Part shown: positions 1-6,354 of the stretch, piece after piece
Numbering within the stretch: position 1 is the first letter of the stretch
How the letters are laid out: the number at the start of each line of letters is the position of its first letter
Source of the DNA: Candidatus Neomicrothrix sp. UBA7388
GTDB lineage: Bacteria; Actinomycetota; Acidimicrobiia; Acidimicrobiales; Poriferisodalaceae
NCBI GenBank assembly: GCA_002470695.1
Contig: DKNM01000065.1
Location: 1-6,660 of the forward strand
Direction: 5' to 3'
Length of the DNA stretch: 6,660 bases
Notes under the pieces: model-generated
Told to the model about the DNA's origin: nothing
The model's database searches: none
What the model saw: only the letters and a program-made list of their open reading frames with translations
Program-made: the position numbers and the translations under genes

Positions 1-471
1 GGTTCTGAGCGAGGATCAGGAGGAATCCCTCCGGTACTTCTCCAAAGAGAAAGCGATGACTCTAATTCTGTCGACCCGGGAAGTCCGGTCAACGGAATTG
101 ATCTCGACTTCGGCGCTACGCAAGTTAGCTATAGATGGAATCAAGGATTGTCAGGCTGGTTGCGCACTCAAAATGGCACCCCTCATGTTGACGCTGCTGG
201 CATCGCTGTTGCTCCGGAGGTTGTCATTGTTCAGACTATTTCCTATAGACGAAGTGCAGCGGATGGACGTTCGCCAGAAGCAGTTCTCGTCGGTAGCGGG
301 GAAGCGCTTTTCCTTTTTGAGGGAAGCGTGGTGGAGGGATCATGGGAACGGAACTCGGCTCAGGACCTGACCCAATATCTCGATCGTCAAGGAAAAACAA
401 TTCAATTTCCTCCTGGGAATACTTGGATCGCCTTGACTCGAGTGGGGCAAGCGCAAATTGTTGAGCGGTAA
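1..471 (+). CDS. DUF3048 domain protein (YerB-like lipoprotein family), C-terminal part
   Basis: The frame is open from the first base of the window to a TAA at 469-471, giving 156 residues with no start codon in view, so the N-terminal part lies to the left. Residues about 41-152 match my recollection of the DUF3048 C-terminal domain. It has a 'SYRWN' strand (43-47), 'GWLRTQNGTPHVD' (52-64), 'APEVVIVQ' (71-78), 'SPEAVLVGSGEA' (91-102), 'VVEGSWER' (110-117), and a closing 'FPPGNTWIAL' (136-145). The family is typified by Bacillus YerB. Members are usually membrane-anchored lipoproteins facing outside, and their biochemical function is not established. The signal peptide or lipobox and the first DUF3048 domain cannot be seen here. 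Residues 1-40 look like a low-complexity, Gly/Ser/Asp-rich linker between the two domains. The neighbour at 473-1264 runs towards this gene and ends one base away. Family assignment is fairly sure; function is unknown. Confidence 0.85.
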   Translation, partial: GSERGSGGIPPVLLQRESDDSNSVDPGSPVNGIDLDFGATQVSYRWNQGLSGWLRTQNGTPHVDAAGIAVAPEVVIVQTISYRRSAADGRSPEAVLVGSGEALFLFEGSVVEGSWERNSAQDLTQYLDRQGKTIQFPPGNTWIALTRVGQAQIVER

Positions 472-472
472 G

Positions 473-1264
473 CTAAATCTCTTCTTGACCTTCAGGTACC
501 CATGAAGCGGTGCGTCGCTCGCGAAAAGCGCCGATGCCTTCCGTTGCTTCGTCACTTTTGAATAACGACTGGCTGAGCTCAGCAGTCCACTCCCAAGCAT
601 CTTGGCGCGACATTTGAGGAACTTTTGATATCAACTGCTTGGAAGCAGCTAACGCTTTAGGTCCGCCGCGCACAACCTTGAGCAAAGTTTCAGCTACCTC
701 ACTGTCTAATTGTTCTCTAGGGACTGCTCGATTGATGAGGCCTACTTCTGCTGCCCGGGTAGCCGCAATACGCTCGCCGTTCAGAAAAAGCTCGCTAGCG
801 TCAGCGCGCCTCAACTTCGGTAGGCAGACAACGGAAATTACTGCTGGTGCAACGCCAATTCGGACCTCTGTAAAGCCGACGATAATGTCGTCAGCGGCGA
901 TGGAAATATCAAAGGCGGCCGCTAAACCCACTCCTCCGCCCGTGCAATGTCCCGAAATCTTTCCAAGAACTGGCTTGGGTGATTCAATTATGTCATCCAA
1001 AATCTGGACGAAGCTGTGTCGTGCTGTCGGCTGCGTTACTCCAGGTTGGTCTGCCTTTAAGTCGGCACCGGCGCAGAAGGTGTTGCCGACGTTTGTGAAG
1101 AGAATTAGGCGGACTTCTTCATTTTCTTGAGCAGAGTTGAAATGATCACCAAGCGCATTCACCATTTCAACGCTTAATGCGTTTTTGTTTTCGGGACGGT
1201 TCAAAGTGATCGTTGCTACACCCTGATTAATTTCATATAGAGCTGCTTCTTCAATATTTGTCAC
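473..1264 (-). CDS. Enoyl-CoA hydratase/isomerase (crotonase) family protein
   Basis: This 263-residue protein has the usual length and motifs of a single-domain crotonase. These enzymes typically add water to a 2-enoyl-CoA in fatty-acid or branched-chain amino-acid breakdown in the cytoplasm. The first oxyanion-hole segment is 'CAGADL' (64-69). The second is the Gly-rich 'HCTGGGVGL' (106-114). 'FTEVRIGVAPA' (131-141) carries the conserved glutamate E133, aligned by eye with Glu164 of rat mitochondrial enoyl-CoA hydratase. The position matching that enzyme's Glu144 is Gly113. The C-terminus has the family ending 'EGIGAFRERR' (242-251). 'GVGL' plus 'TEVRIG..PAVIS' resembles methylglutaconyl-CoA hydratase (LiuC) of leucine breakdown, but no other leucine-pathway gene is nearby, so the substrate stays open. 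The start is GTG at 1264. The frame upstream is closed by a stop at 1304-1306 with no other usual start codon between. There is no Shine-Dalgarno, but TAGGCT ends 7 bases before the GTG. Confidence 0.93.
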   Translation of the reverse strand: MTNIEEAALYEINQGVATITLNRPENKNALSVEMVNALGDHFNSAQENEEVRLILFTNVGNTFCAGADLKADQPGVTQPTARHSFVQILDDIIESPKPVLGKISGHCTGGGVGLAAAFDISIAADDIIVGFTEVRIGVAPAVISVVCLPKLRRADASELFLNGERIAATRAAEVGLINRAVPREQLDSEVAETLLKVVRGGPKALAASKQLISKVPQMSRQDAWEWTAELSQSLFKSDEATEGIGAFRERRTASWVPEGQEEI

Positions 1265-1271
1265 GCAAGCG

Positions 1272-1277
1272 AGCCTA
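1272..1277 (-). promoter_or_regulatory. Putative -10 element for a leaderless crotonase transcript
   Basis: Read on the minus strand the hexamer is TAGGCT, followed by exactly 7 bases and then the GTG start at 1264. This fits TANNNT with the transcript starting at the start codon. No convincing -35 lies 17 bases upstream; TTGACC on the minus strand at 1302-1307 is 24 bases away, which is too far for a standard promoter. The call rests on the hexamer, the spacing, the absence of a ribosome binding site, and the same geometry at two other genes here. Confidence 0.4.
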
Positions 1278-1330
1278 GTAAGTGCGCAGCTGTTAGGGAT
1301 GGGTCAATCTAAGCTGGACTGTGTGACTGA

Positions 1331-1336
1331 TAATTT
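1331..1336 (+). promoter_or_regulatory. Putative -10 element for a leaderless mscS transcript
   Basis: TAATTT lies 7 bases before ATG 1344, the same arrangement as at the crotonase and valS. An overlapping GATAAT (1329-1334) is another possible reading of the -10. No good -35 is visible 17-18 bases upstream. The element would lie inside the coding region if translation began at ATG 1299, so it also bears on the choice of start. Confidence 0.4.
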
Positions 1337-1343
1337 CCCTCTG

Positions 1344-2429
1344 ATGGCCGCCTCTCTTACCGATGCATGCGGAGCTGAACCAGCTTGGCTGTGCAGAAAG
1401 ATTTTCGATTGGACGGATAACTCGGATTTGGCAGGAATTGCTACCTGGTTGGTTGACCGCCCTGTCAAAGTCCTGGTCATCGTTCTTTTAGCGATGGTTG
1501 TCAGAAGGATTGTGCATCGGGCGATTGATGGTCTCATCGATCGTTTGATGTCTGAGCGGTCTTCGGAAGAACGCGATGCAGTAGAAGCAGCGGAGGCCGC
1601 GACGGGAACGTTGAGGCGCGACATTCTGGCGGAAAAACTGGCAAATCTTAGAGAGCGAACAGAAAGAGCTCGTCAGCGAGCCAAAACTCTCGGAGTCCTG
1701 TTTAAGAGCATTGCCTCTGCCGTTGTCGGCGTAGTCACCTTCATGATGCTTCTCGGTGAATTTGACATCAATCTGGGACCGTTAATTGCGGGAGCAGGAA
1801 TTGTTGGCGTTGCTGTCGGCTTTGGTGCGCAATCACTCGTTCGCGATCTACTCAGTGGCATTTTCATGCTCATAGAAGACCAATACGGTGTGGGCGATGT
1901 AATTGATGTTGGCGAAGCGACCGGAACTGTGGAGTCGGTCGGATTAAGAACTACCCGCATTCGCGACATTCGCGGAACTCTTTGGCATATCCCGAACGGC
2001 GAAATTCGACGCGTTGGAAATATGTCGCAAGTTTGGGCACGAGCAATTCTTGACATTGACGTCGCATACGACACTGATCTGGATCTCGCGATGCAGACGA
2101 TTAAGGATGTGGCGGACGCCCTTTGGGAAGAACAATTGGAAGAGGCAACCATTGTCGAGGAACCGGTAATTTCAGGAGTCCAAAATTTCGGCTCTGATGC
2201 GGTAACCATTCGACTGTCTGTGAGGACTGAGCCCTCTGAGCAGTGGAGTACCGGCCGAATGCTCCGAAAACGCATCAAAGAAGCATTTGATCTGGCGGGA
2301 ATTGAAATTCCATTTCCGCAGCGAACAGTCTGGTTGCGTACTGAAGAGGACCAGAAAGCACCAGTCAAGAGAGAAGGGCCCGGCTTCCAGACCGGCTCGC
2401 AAGGCGGCGGAACTGACGACTCCGATTGA
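1344..2429 (+). CDS. Small-conductance mechanosensitive channel, MscS family
   Basis: An integral membrane channel (361 residues from ATG 1344) that should open under membrane tension to release solutes during osmotic downshock. The first hydrophobic helix is about 41-53, the second about 119-138, and the third about 144-179. The third carries the Gly/Ala-rich pore signature 'AGAGIVGVAVGFGAQSL' (149-165), the hallmark of MscS. The beta domain follows with 'GDVIDVG' (184-190), 'GTVESVGLRTTRIRD' (194-208) and 'WHIPNG' (214-219). The cytoplasmic alpha/beta domain ends at 'IPFPQRT' (322-328), followed by a hydrophilic tail. A long charged, probably helical segment (69-115) separates helices one and two. 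E. coli MscS has 286 residues; the excess here is this linker, the N-terminus and the tail. The short N-terminus has cysteines at 9 and 17. ATG 1299 would add 15 residues, but its only purine-rich stretch (TTAGGG) abuts the ATG, so I prefer 1344. Confidence 0.92.
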   Translation: MAASLTDACGAEPAWLCRKIFDWTDNSDLAGIATWLVDRPVKVLVIVLLAMVVRRIVHRAIDGLIDRLMSERSSEERDAVEAAEAATGTLRRDILAEKLANLRERTERARQRAKTLGVLFKSIASAVVGVVTFMMLLGEFDINLGPLIAGAGIVGVAVGFGAQSLVRDLLSGIFMLIEDQYGVGDVIDVGEATGTVESVGLRTTRIRDIRGTLWHIPNGEIRRVGNMSQVWARAILDIDVAYDTDLDLAMQTIKDVADALWEEQLEEATIVEEPVISGVQNFGSDAVTIRLSVRTEPSEQWSTGRMLRKRIKEAFDLAGIEIPFPQRTVWLRTEEDQKAPVKREGPGFQTGSQGGGTDDSD

Positions 2430-2433
2430 GTCG
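2417..2433. terminator. Short stem-loop at the mscS / transpeptidase convergent junction
   Basis: CGACTC (2417-2422) pairs perfectly with GAGTCG (2428-2433) around a five-base loop; the mscS stop codon TGA (2427-2429) overlaps the loop and second arm. It is the only hairpin I see between the two converging genes. No T-run follows on either strand, so it is not a convincing intrinsic terminator. It may be a weak bidirectional stop or chance. Confidence 0.22.
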
Positions 2434-2439
2434 AACTAA

Positions 2440-3723
2440 CTAGCCAATTATTACTACTTGAGTTCCTATCCCCGCCCAGGCGTACAGCGTTTTTGCCTGA
2501 TCATCTCGTAGGCGTACGCATCCTCCTGATTGGAAAGTGCCCAGCTGAGCTTCTGACTGCATAGCTTCACCAAATTTGTCAATAGGAATGCTATGAAAGC
2601 CAATCGCTAATTCGGTGCCCCAGGCAAAGCGGACCATGTATTCCATTCGTATACCGTCGTGTCCGGCAGTTGTGTGACGGGATTTCGAAAACACTCTGTA
2701 GGAGCCAGGTTTGGGTCTATCGGCTCGACCACTTGCAAGAAAGGTGTGACTAACAGACCCATCAGCTTCGACAAGCCAGACGCGATGCTCTAATTTCGAA
2801 TAGATCGCTCGGCGTCCCGATCCAGAGTTCGCGGGCACTTCAGGTGGTGCTGCAGTCATGATCCAGTAACCGTCATCGTTTCCGCTGACTGCGAATGCTT
2901 CGATGGGAGCAAGTTCGTGCGCCACCATTTGGCCAAAATAAGGTGCCGAACCGAACGTAAACACTTTTCCTCTTTGGCCAACAAGCCAGTACCCCTTGCC
3001 ATCGGATGTTTGTTCGGCTGCGATGATGGTCCTGCTGGATAATTCGTTGTTAGCCAATGATCCGCGAAAGAGAGCTGTTCCGCGAGGGTAGATGGCGCCG
3101 TCTGCGCCTACCAAGAGGTAGCCGGTTCCGTCAGGAGTCGACAACATATCGATAATTGGACGGTAGAGCGGCCGGTCAGCTAATCCGCCAAAGAATTCGG
3201 CCTCGCCGAAAGCGAAAACCCCACCGTCTGCTGAGGTGAGCCAGTAACCGTCCCCAGATGGGTGAGGTTCAAGGTCAACAACCGGTTGTTGGAGAGTGAG
3301 GTGAGTTAGGGAGCCCCTCCACAGGGCTGTCCCAAATGCGTAAACCGTGCCAGCGGTGGTCACGAGCCAGTAGCCGTTGCCATCTGGCGTGATAGCCAAA
3401 TCCGCTACTGGAGCATCCAAGGAAATAGCGCCTAAGTCACCGCGATGAATAGCGTCTCCGAAAGCTCGAATCTTCCCCGCTGTTGTTGCGACCAAATAGC
3501 CAGATCCCGCGTTTGAAGAAGCTACAGATGCAAGATCGGATAGACCGTCTTCGGAAAAATCACCAAGGCGCTCCGCGTTACCGAAGGCATGGACTTCTCC
3601 ACTCTTCTTGGAATCAGTCTCGGTGTAAACACCCGGTTCAAGCCAATCAGCCGCCAAAGCGTTATGAGGGGCGCAGAAGAGCACCCCGAAGAGGAAGACT
3701 GTTAAAAGAAAAGAGCGAGTCAT
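2440..3723 (-). CDS. Secreted L,D-transpeptidase (YkuD domain) with N-terminal beta-propeller-like repeats
   Basis: A 427-residue exported protein predicted to form or remodel L,D cross-links in peptidoglycan. Residues 1-24 are a signal peptide: short basic start, hydrophobic run (5-17), and an ALA signal peptidase I site (22-24). The 'FC' at 16-17 lacks a proper lipobox, so a soluble secreted form is likelier. Residues about 43-291 hold repeats of about 42 residues with core 'GYWLV...G.V.AFG.A...G.L'. Residues about 304-427 are the YkuD catalytic domain, with His377 in 'GFHSIP' and the nucleophile Cys402 in 'SGGCVRL' (399-405). The usual SHGC histidine is glycine here, which to my knowledge also occurs in other actinobacterial members. 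The catalytic domain looks intact. No alternative start lies upstream in frame before the valS stop, and the ATG fits the signal peptide. There is no Shine-Dalgarno. It lies 48 bases after valS on the same strand, so co-transcription is possible. Confidence 0.9.
   Translation of the reverse strand: MTRSFLLTVFLFGVLFCAPHNALAADWLEPGVYTETDSKKSGEVHAFGNAERLGDFSEDGLSDLASVASSNAGSGYLVATTAGKIRAFGDAIHRGDLGAISLDAPVADLAITPDGNGYWLVTTAGTVYAFGTALWRGSLTHLTLQQPVVDLEPHPSGDGYWLTSADGGVFAFGEAEFFGGLADRPLYRPIIDMLSTPDGTGYLLVGADGAIYPRGTALFRGSLANNELSSRTIIAAEQTSDGKGYWLVGQRGKVFTFGSAPYFGQMVAHELAPIEAFAVSGNDDGYWIMTAAPPEVPANSGSGRRAIYSKLEHRVWLVEADGSVSHTFLASGRADRPKPGSYRVFSKSRHTTAGHDGIRMEYMVRFAWGTELAIGFHSIPIDKFGEAMQSEAQLGTFQSGGCVRLRDDQAKTLYAWAGIGTQVVIIG
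2851..3597 (-). repeat. Protein-level tandem repeats: six predicted propeller blades of about 42 residues
   Basis: Within the transpeptidase gene, the 'GY' element recurs at residues 75, 117, 159, 201, 244 and 285. The 'AFG'-type element recurs at 46, 87, 129, 171, 213 and 256. Spacings are 41-43 residues. The first copy has AFG but no clear GYW partner, and the last has GYW but no AFG, so five full units are flanked by two complementary halves. This is what a ring closed by joining its ends would show, giving six blades. Unit five is the most diverged ('YPRG' in place of 'AFG'). The repeats are diverged at DNA level, so this is an old protein repeat and not a recent DNA duplication. The propeller fold is inferred from pattern and length, not from a structure. 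Confidence 0.7.
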
Positions 3724-3771
3724 TGATGGCGGGTTCTGCAGATCACTTCGCTTGACGTTAACTGAGTTGAA

Positions 3772-6354
3772 CTACTCGTCTGGCGCAAGAGTTACCTCAA
3801 CGCTAGGTGGAGCTTCTTCTTGTTCTACTAGCTCGAGAGCACCAATGTTGCCAGCCTCAACTAGATCATTGCGAACCAGCTCGACTTGTTTGAGTCGTTC
3901 ACTTGATGCGGAAACGACAACTGTGGCGGCCCTGACCTTGAGACTTCGCTTTGCCTCGGTTTTAGCCCTGCGAACCTCGGAGAGTGTTTCTGAAGCTGTA
4001 TCCAAAATTCCGATGTGAACCCCCTTAGCCAGCCGATTGCTCAAGTCAGCCGCTATTGGCCATGACGCTGAATGAATTGAATCTTCGTGCGACCAAGACC
4101 AGACCTCTGCGGTAACGAAGGGAAGGAAAGGAGCGAAGAGACGAAGTAGAGCGTCAAGTGTGACTTTTAGGGTGACGTGGGCTGACTGTGCTTCTTGGTC
4201 TCCTTGACTTCCGTAGGCGCGAGCTTTCACCAGCTCTACATAGTCGTCAGTGAAACTCCAAAAAAACTGTTCAGTCTTTTCGAGTGCCCGGGCGTAATCA
4301 AATTCGTCAAACGCGACTGTCGTTGTCTCAATGAGGTTTACAAGCTTGGCGAGGAGCGCCTGATCTAGAGCATTGGAAACTGAACTTGGGTCCACGTTGG
4401 AGTCGCTAGCGAGCGTCAAAGTGAATTTTGACGCGTTCAATATTTTTATCGCTAGACGGCGACCGATTTTCATCTGGCCCTCATCGAAAGCTGTGTCGGT
4501 ACCCGGCCGCCCATTAGCGGCCCAGTACCTAACTGCGTCAGAGCCGTATTGGTCTAAAAGTCCCGCAGGTGTTACTACATTTCCTTTTGACTTGGACATT
4601 TTTTTTCGGTCTGGATCCAAAATCCAGCCAGACAGAGCGCAGTTACGCCAGGGCGCAGTGTCCTCTTCTAAATGCGAACGGACTGCCGTCGAAAAGAGCC
4701 AAGTTCTAATTATGTCGTGACCTTGAGGTCGCATATCCATCGGATACGTGCGGGAGAAAAGGTCCTCGTCTTCTTCCCATCCGCAGGCAATCTGTGGAGT
4801 CAATGACGAGGTAGCCCACGTATCCATGATGTCGACTTCACCCATGAAGCCACCTGGCTGGTCTCGCTGACTCTCATCAAAACCTGAAGGAACATGTGAT
4901 GCTGGATCTACAGGGAGTTCATTTTCAGATGGAACGATGCGTTCTTCCCACAACACTTCGCCTTGGTCACCGATTCTGTACCAGAGTGGAATAGGTACAC
5001 CGAAGAACCGCTGTCGGCTGATAAGCCAATCACCGTTCAGTCCCTCGATCCAGTTGGTGTAACGGCCTTGCATATACGGGGGATGCCATCTCATTTCATC
5101 GCCGCGGGCTATTAGCGCTTCGTTTAAGTGGGGGTCTCTGCCGCCGTTTCTGATGTACCACTGACGACTCGTCACGATTTCGAGTGGCCGGTCACCTTTT
5201 TCGAAGAACTTTACGGCGTGGTTAATTGGCCTTGGTTCGCCAACCATTTCTTCTGCTTCTTGGAGCAGCTGAACTATTTCTTTTTTCGCGGAGAAGATAG
5301 TTTTGCCAGCCATCAACTCGAAAGCCTCTAGCCCCTCTTTGGAAGTAATGGCCTCAGGTGGATTGGAGGTAATGCGCCCCGAACGGTCAATGATTGCGCG
5401 AACCGGAAGTTCAAGTTCCCTCCACCAAGTGACATCAGTTGTGTCACCGAAAGTGCAGACCATTGCGATCCCGGTCCCTTTATCTGGATCGGCTAATTCA
5501 TGGCTCAGGATTGGTACCTCAACACCAAAGATAGGTGTGGTCGCCGTTGTGCCGAGGAGATTTTGATAACGCGTATCCTCGGGGTGTGTCACTAAAGCAA
5601 CACAAGCGGGCAGCAGTTCAGGCCGAGTGGTGTCGATGATAATTTCGGTGTTATCAGTTGAACCGTGAAACTTGAGTTGATGGTATGCACTCGGTTGCTC
5701 ACGGTCTTCTAACTCTGCCTGAGCAACTGCTGTTTTAAATGTCACGTCCCATAAGGATGGGGCCTCTATCTGGTATGCCTCACCGCGTTGAAGGTTTCGA
5801 AGAAATGCTCTCTGGGCAACACGCTGACAGCGTTCATCGATTGTGGCGTAGGTCATCGACCAGTCAACGCTTAGCCCTAATTGTCGCCATAGGTCCTCAA
5901 ATGCCTGCTCGTCTGCGGTTGTCAGGATGTGGCATAGCTCGACGAAATTTCGTCTTGAGACATTGACGTCACCGCGCTTTTTTATTGCTTTCTCGTCGCC
6001 AGCATCTGTGGGCGGTTCAAAGTTGGGGTCGTATGGAAGGGTCGGATCACAGCGGACCCCGAAATAATTCTGAACCCTTCTCTCGGTAGGTAGACCATTG
6101 TCATCCCACCCCATTGGGTAGAAAACCTCCGCTCCACTCATGCGTTGATACCGGGCAATAGCGTCCGTATGCGTGTAGCTGAAAACATGTCCGACGTGTA
6201 GAGAACCGCTGACAGTAGGAGGAGGAGTGTCAATACTGAAAACCTCGTCGCGACCTTTGCTCCTGTCGAAACGGTAAACGCCTTGGGCGTTCCAGATGTC
6301 GTCCCACTTTGACTCGAGACCTTCGATTGTTGGTTTGTCTGGAACAGTGGCCAT
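3772..6354 (-). CDS. valS: Valine--tRNA ligase (valyl-tRNA synthetase), archaeal-like type
   Basis: A cytoplasmic class I aminoacyl-tRNA synthetase that charges tRNA-Val, with a domain that hydrolyses mischarged Thr-tRNA. With ATG 6354 it has 860 residues. The ATP-binding HIGH motif appears as HVGH (53-56) in 'PPPTVSGSLHVGH'. Nearby 'GWDDNGLPTERRVQN' (82-96) is a strong ValS signature. The inserted editing domain spans roughly 200-340, with 'TTRPELLPACVA' (242-253) and 'GTGIAMVCTFGD' (293-304). 'GDWLISRQRFFGVPIPLW' (441-458) and 'QGHDIIRTW' (544-552) belong to the catalytic core. KMSKS is at 585-589, followed by the anticodon-binding helical domain (about 665-765). 'MVCTFGD' and the lack of a long C-terminal coiled coil resemble the archaeal-like ValS group that I recall in Streptomyces and relatives. 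An in-frame GTG at 6501 would add 49 residues that look unlike ValS. The first ValS-like residues follow ATG 6354, which has a TTGGAT-N17-TACCGT promoter candidate ending 7 bases upstream. The next gene on this strand is the transpeptidase. Confidence 0.97.
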   Translation of the reverse strand: MATVPDKPTIEGLESKWDDIWNAQGVYRFDRSKGRDEVFSIDTPPPTVSGSLHVGHVFSYTHTDAIARYQRMSGAEVFYPMGWDDNGLPTERRVQNYFGVRCDPTLPYDPNFEPPTDAGDEKAIKKRGDVNVSRRNFVELCHILTTADEQAFEDLWRQLGLSVDWSMTYATIDERCQRVAQRAFLRNLQRGEAYQIEAPSLWDVTFKTAVAQAELEDREQPSAYHQLKFHGSTDNTEIIIDTTRPELLPACVALVTHPEDTRYQNLLGTTATTPIFGVEVPILSHELADPDKGTGIAMVCTFGDTTDVTWWRELELPVRAIIDRSGRITSNPPEAITSKEGLEAFELMAGKTIFSAKKEIVQLLQEAEEMVGEPRPINHAVKFFEKGDRPLEIVTSRQWYIRNGGRDPHLNEALIARGDEMRWHPPYMQGRYTNWIEGLNGDWLISRQRFFGVPIPLWYRIGDQGEVLWEERIVPSENELPVDPASHVPSGFDESQRDQPGGFMGEVDIMDTWATSSLTPQIACGWEEDEDLFSRTYPMDMRPQGHDIIRTWLFSTAVRSHLEEDTAPWRNCALSGWILDPDRKKMSKSKGNVVTPAGLLDQYGSDAVRYWAANGRPGTDTAFDEGQMKIGRRLAIKILNASKFTLTLASDSNVDPSSVSNALDQALLAKLVNLIETTTVAFDEFDYARALEKTEQFFWSFTDDYVELVKARAYGSQGDQEAQSAHVTLKVTLDALLRLFAPFLPFVTAEVWSWSHEDSIHSASWPIAADLSNRLAKGVHIGILDTASETLSEVRRAKTEAKRSLKVRAATVVVSASSERLKQVELVRNDLVEAGNIGALELVEQEEAPPSVEVTLAPDE

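Noticed and set aside
639..1130. A 163-codon plus-strand open frame opposite the crotonase.
   Set aside because: It is antisense to a gene with clear family motifs. Its product is rich in Ser, Thr, Pro and Arg with no recognisable domain, as expected of a shadow frame.
1299..1343. Start of MscS at ATG 1299 (15 more residues).
   Set aside because: The only purine-rich stretch touches the ATG, leaving no spacing, while ATG 1344 has a well-placed -10. It cannot be fully excluded.
1673..2368. A 231-codon minus-strand open frame opposite mscS.
   Set aside because: It lies wholly inside a convincing MscS gene on the other strand, and its Ser/Arg/Pro-rich product matches no family I know.
3598..3723. 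Lipoprotein processing of the transpeptidase at Cys17.
   Set aside because: The residues before Cys17 ('VLF') do not fit a lipobox, because Phe is at -1, while a good ALA signal peptidase I site follows at 22-24.
3755..3760. TAACGT on the minus strand as a promoter -10 for the transpeptidase.
   Set aside because: It lies 31 bases from the ATG with no -35 partner at proper spacing, and no Shine-Dalgarno exists to make use of the resulting leader.
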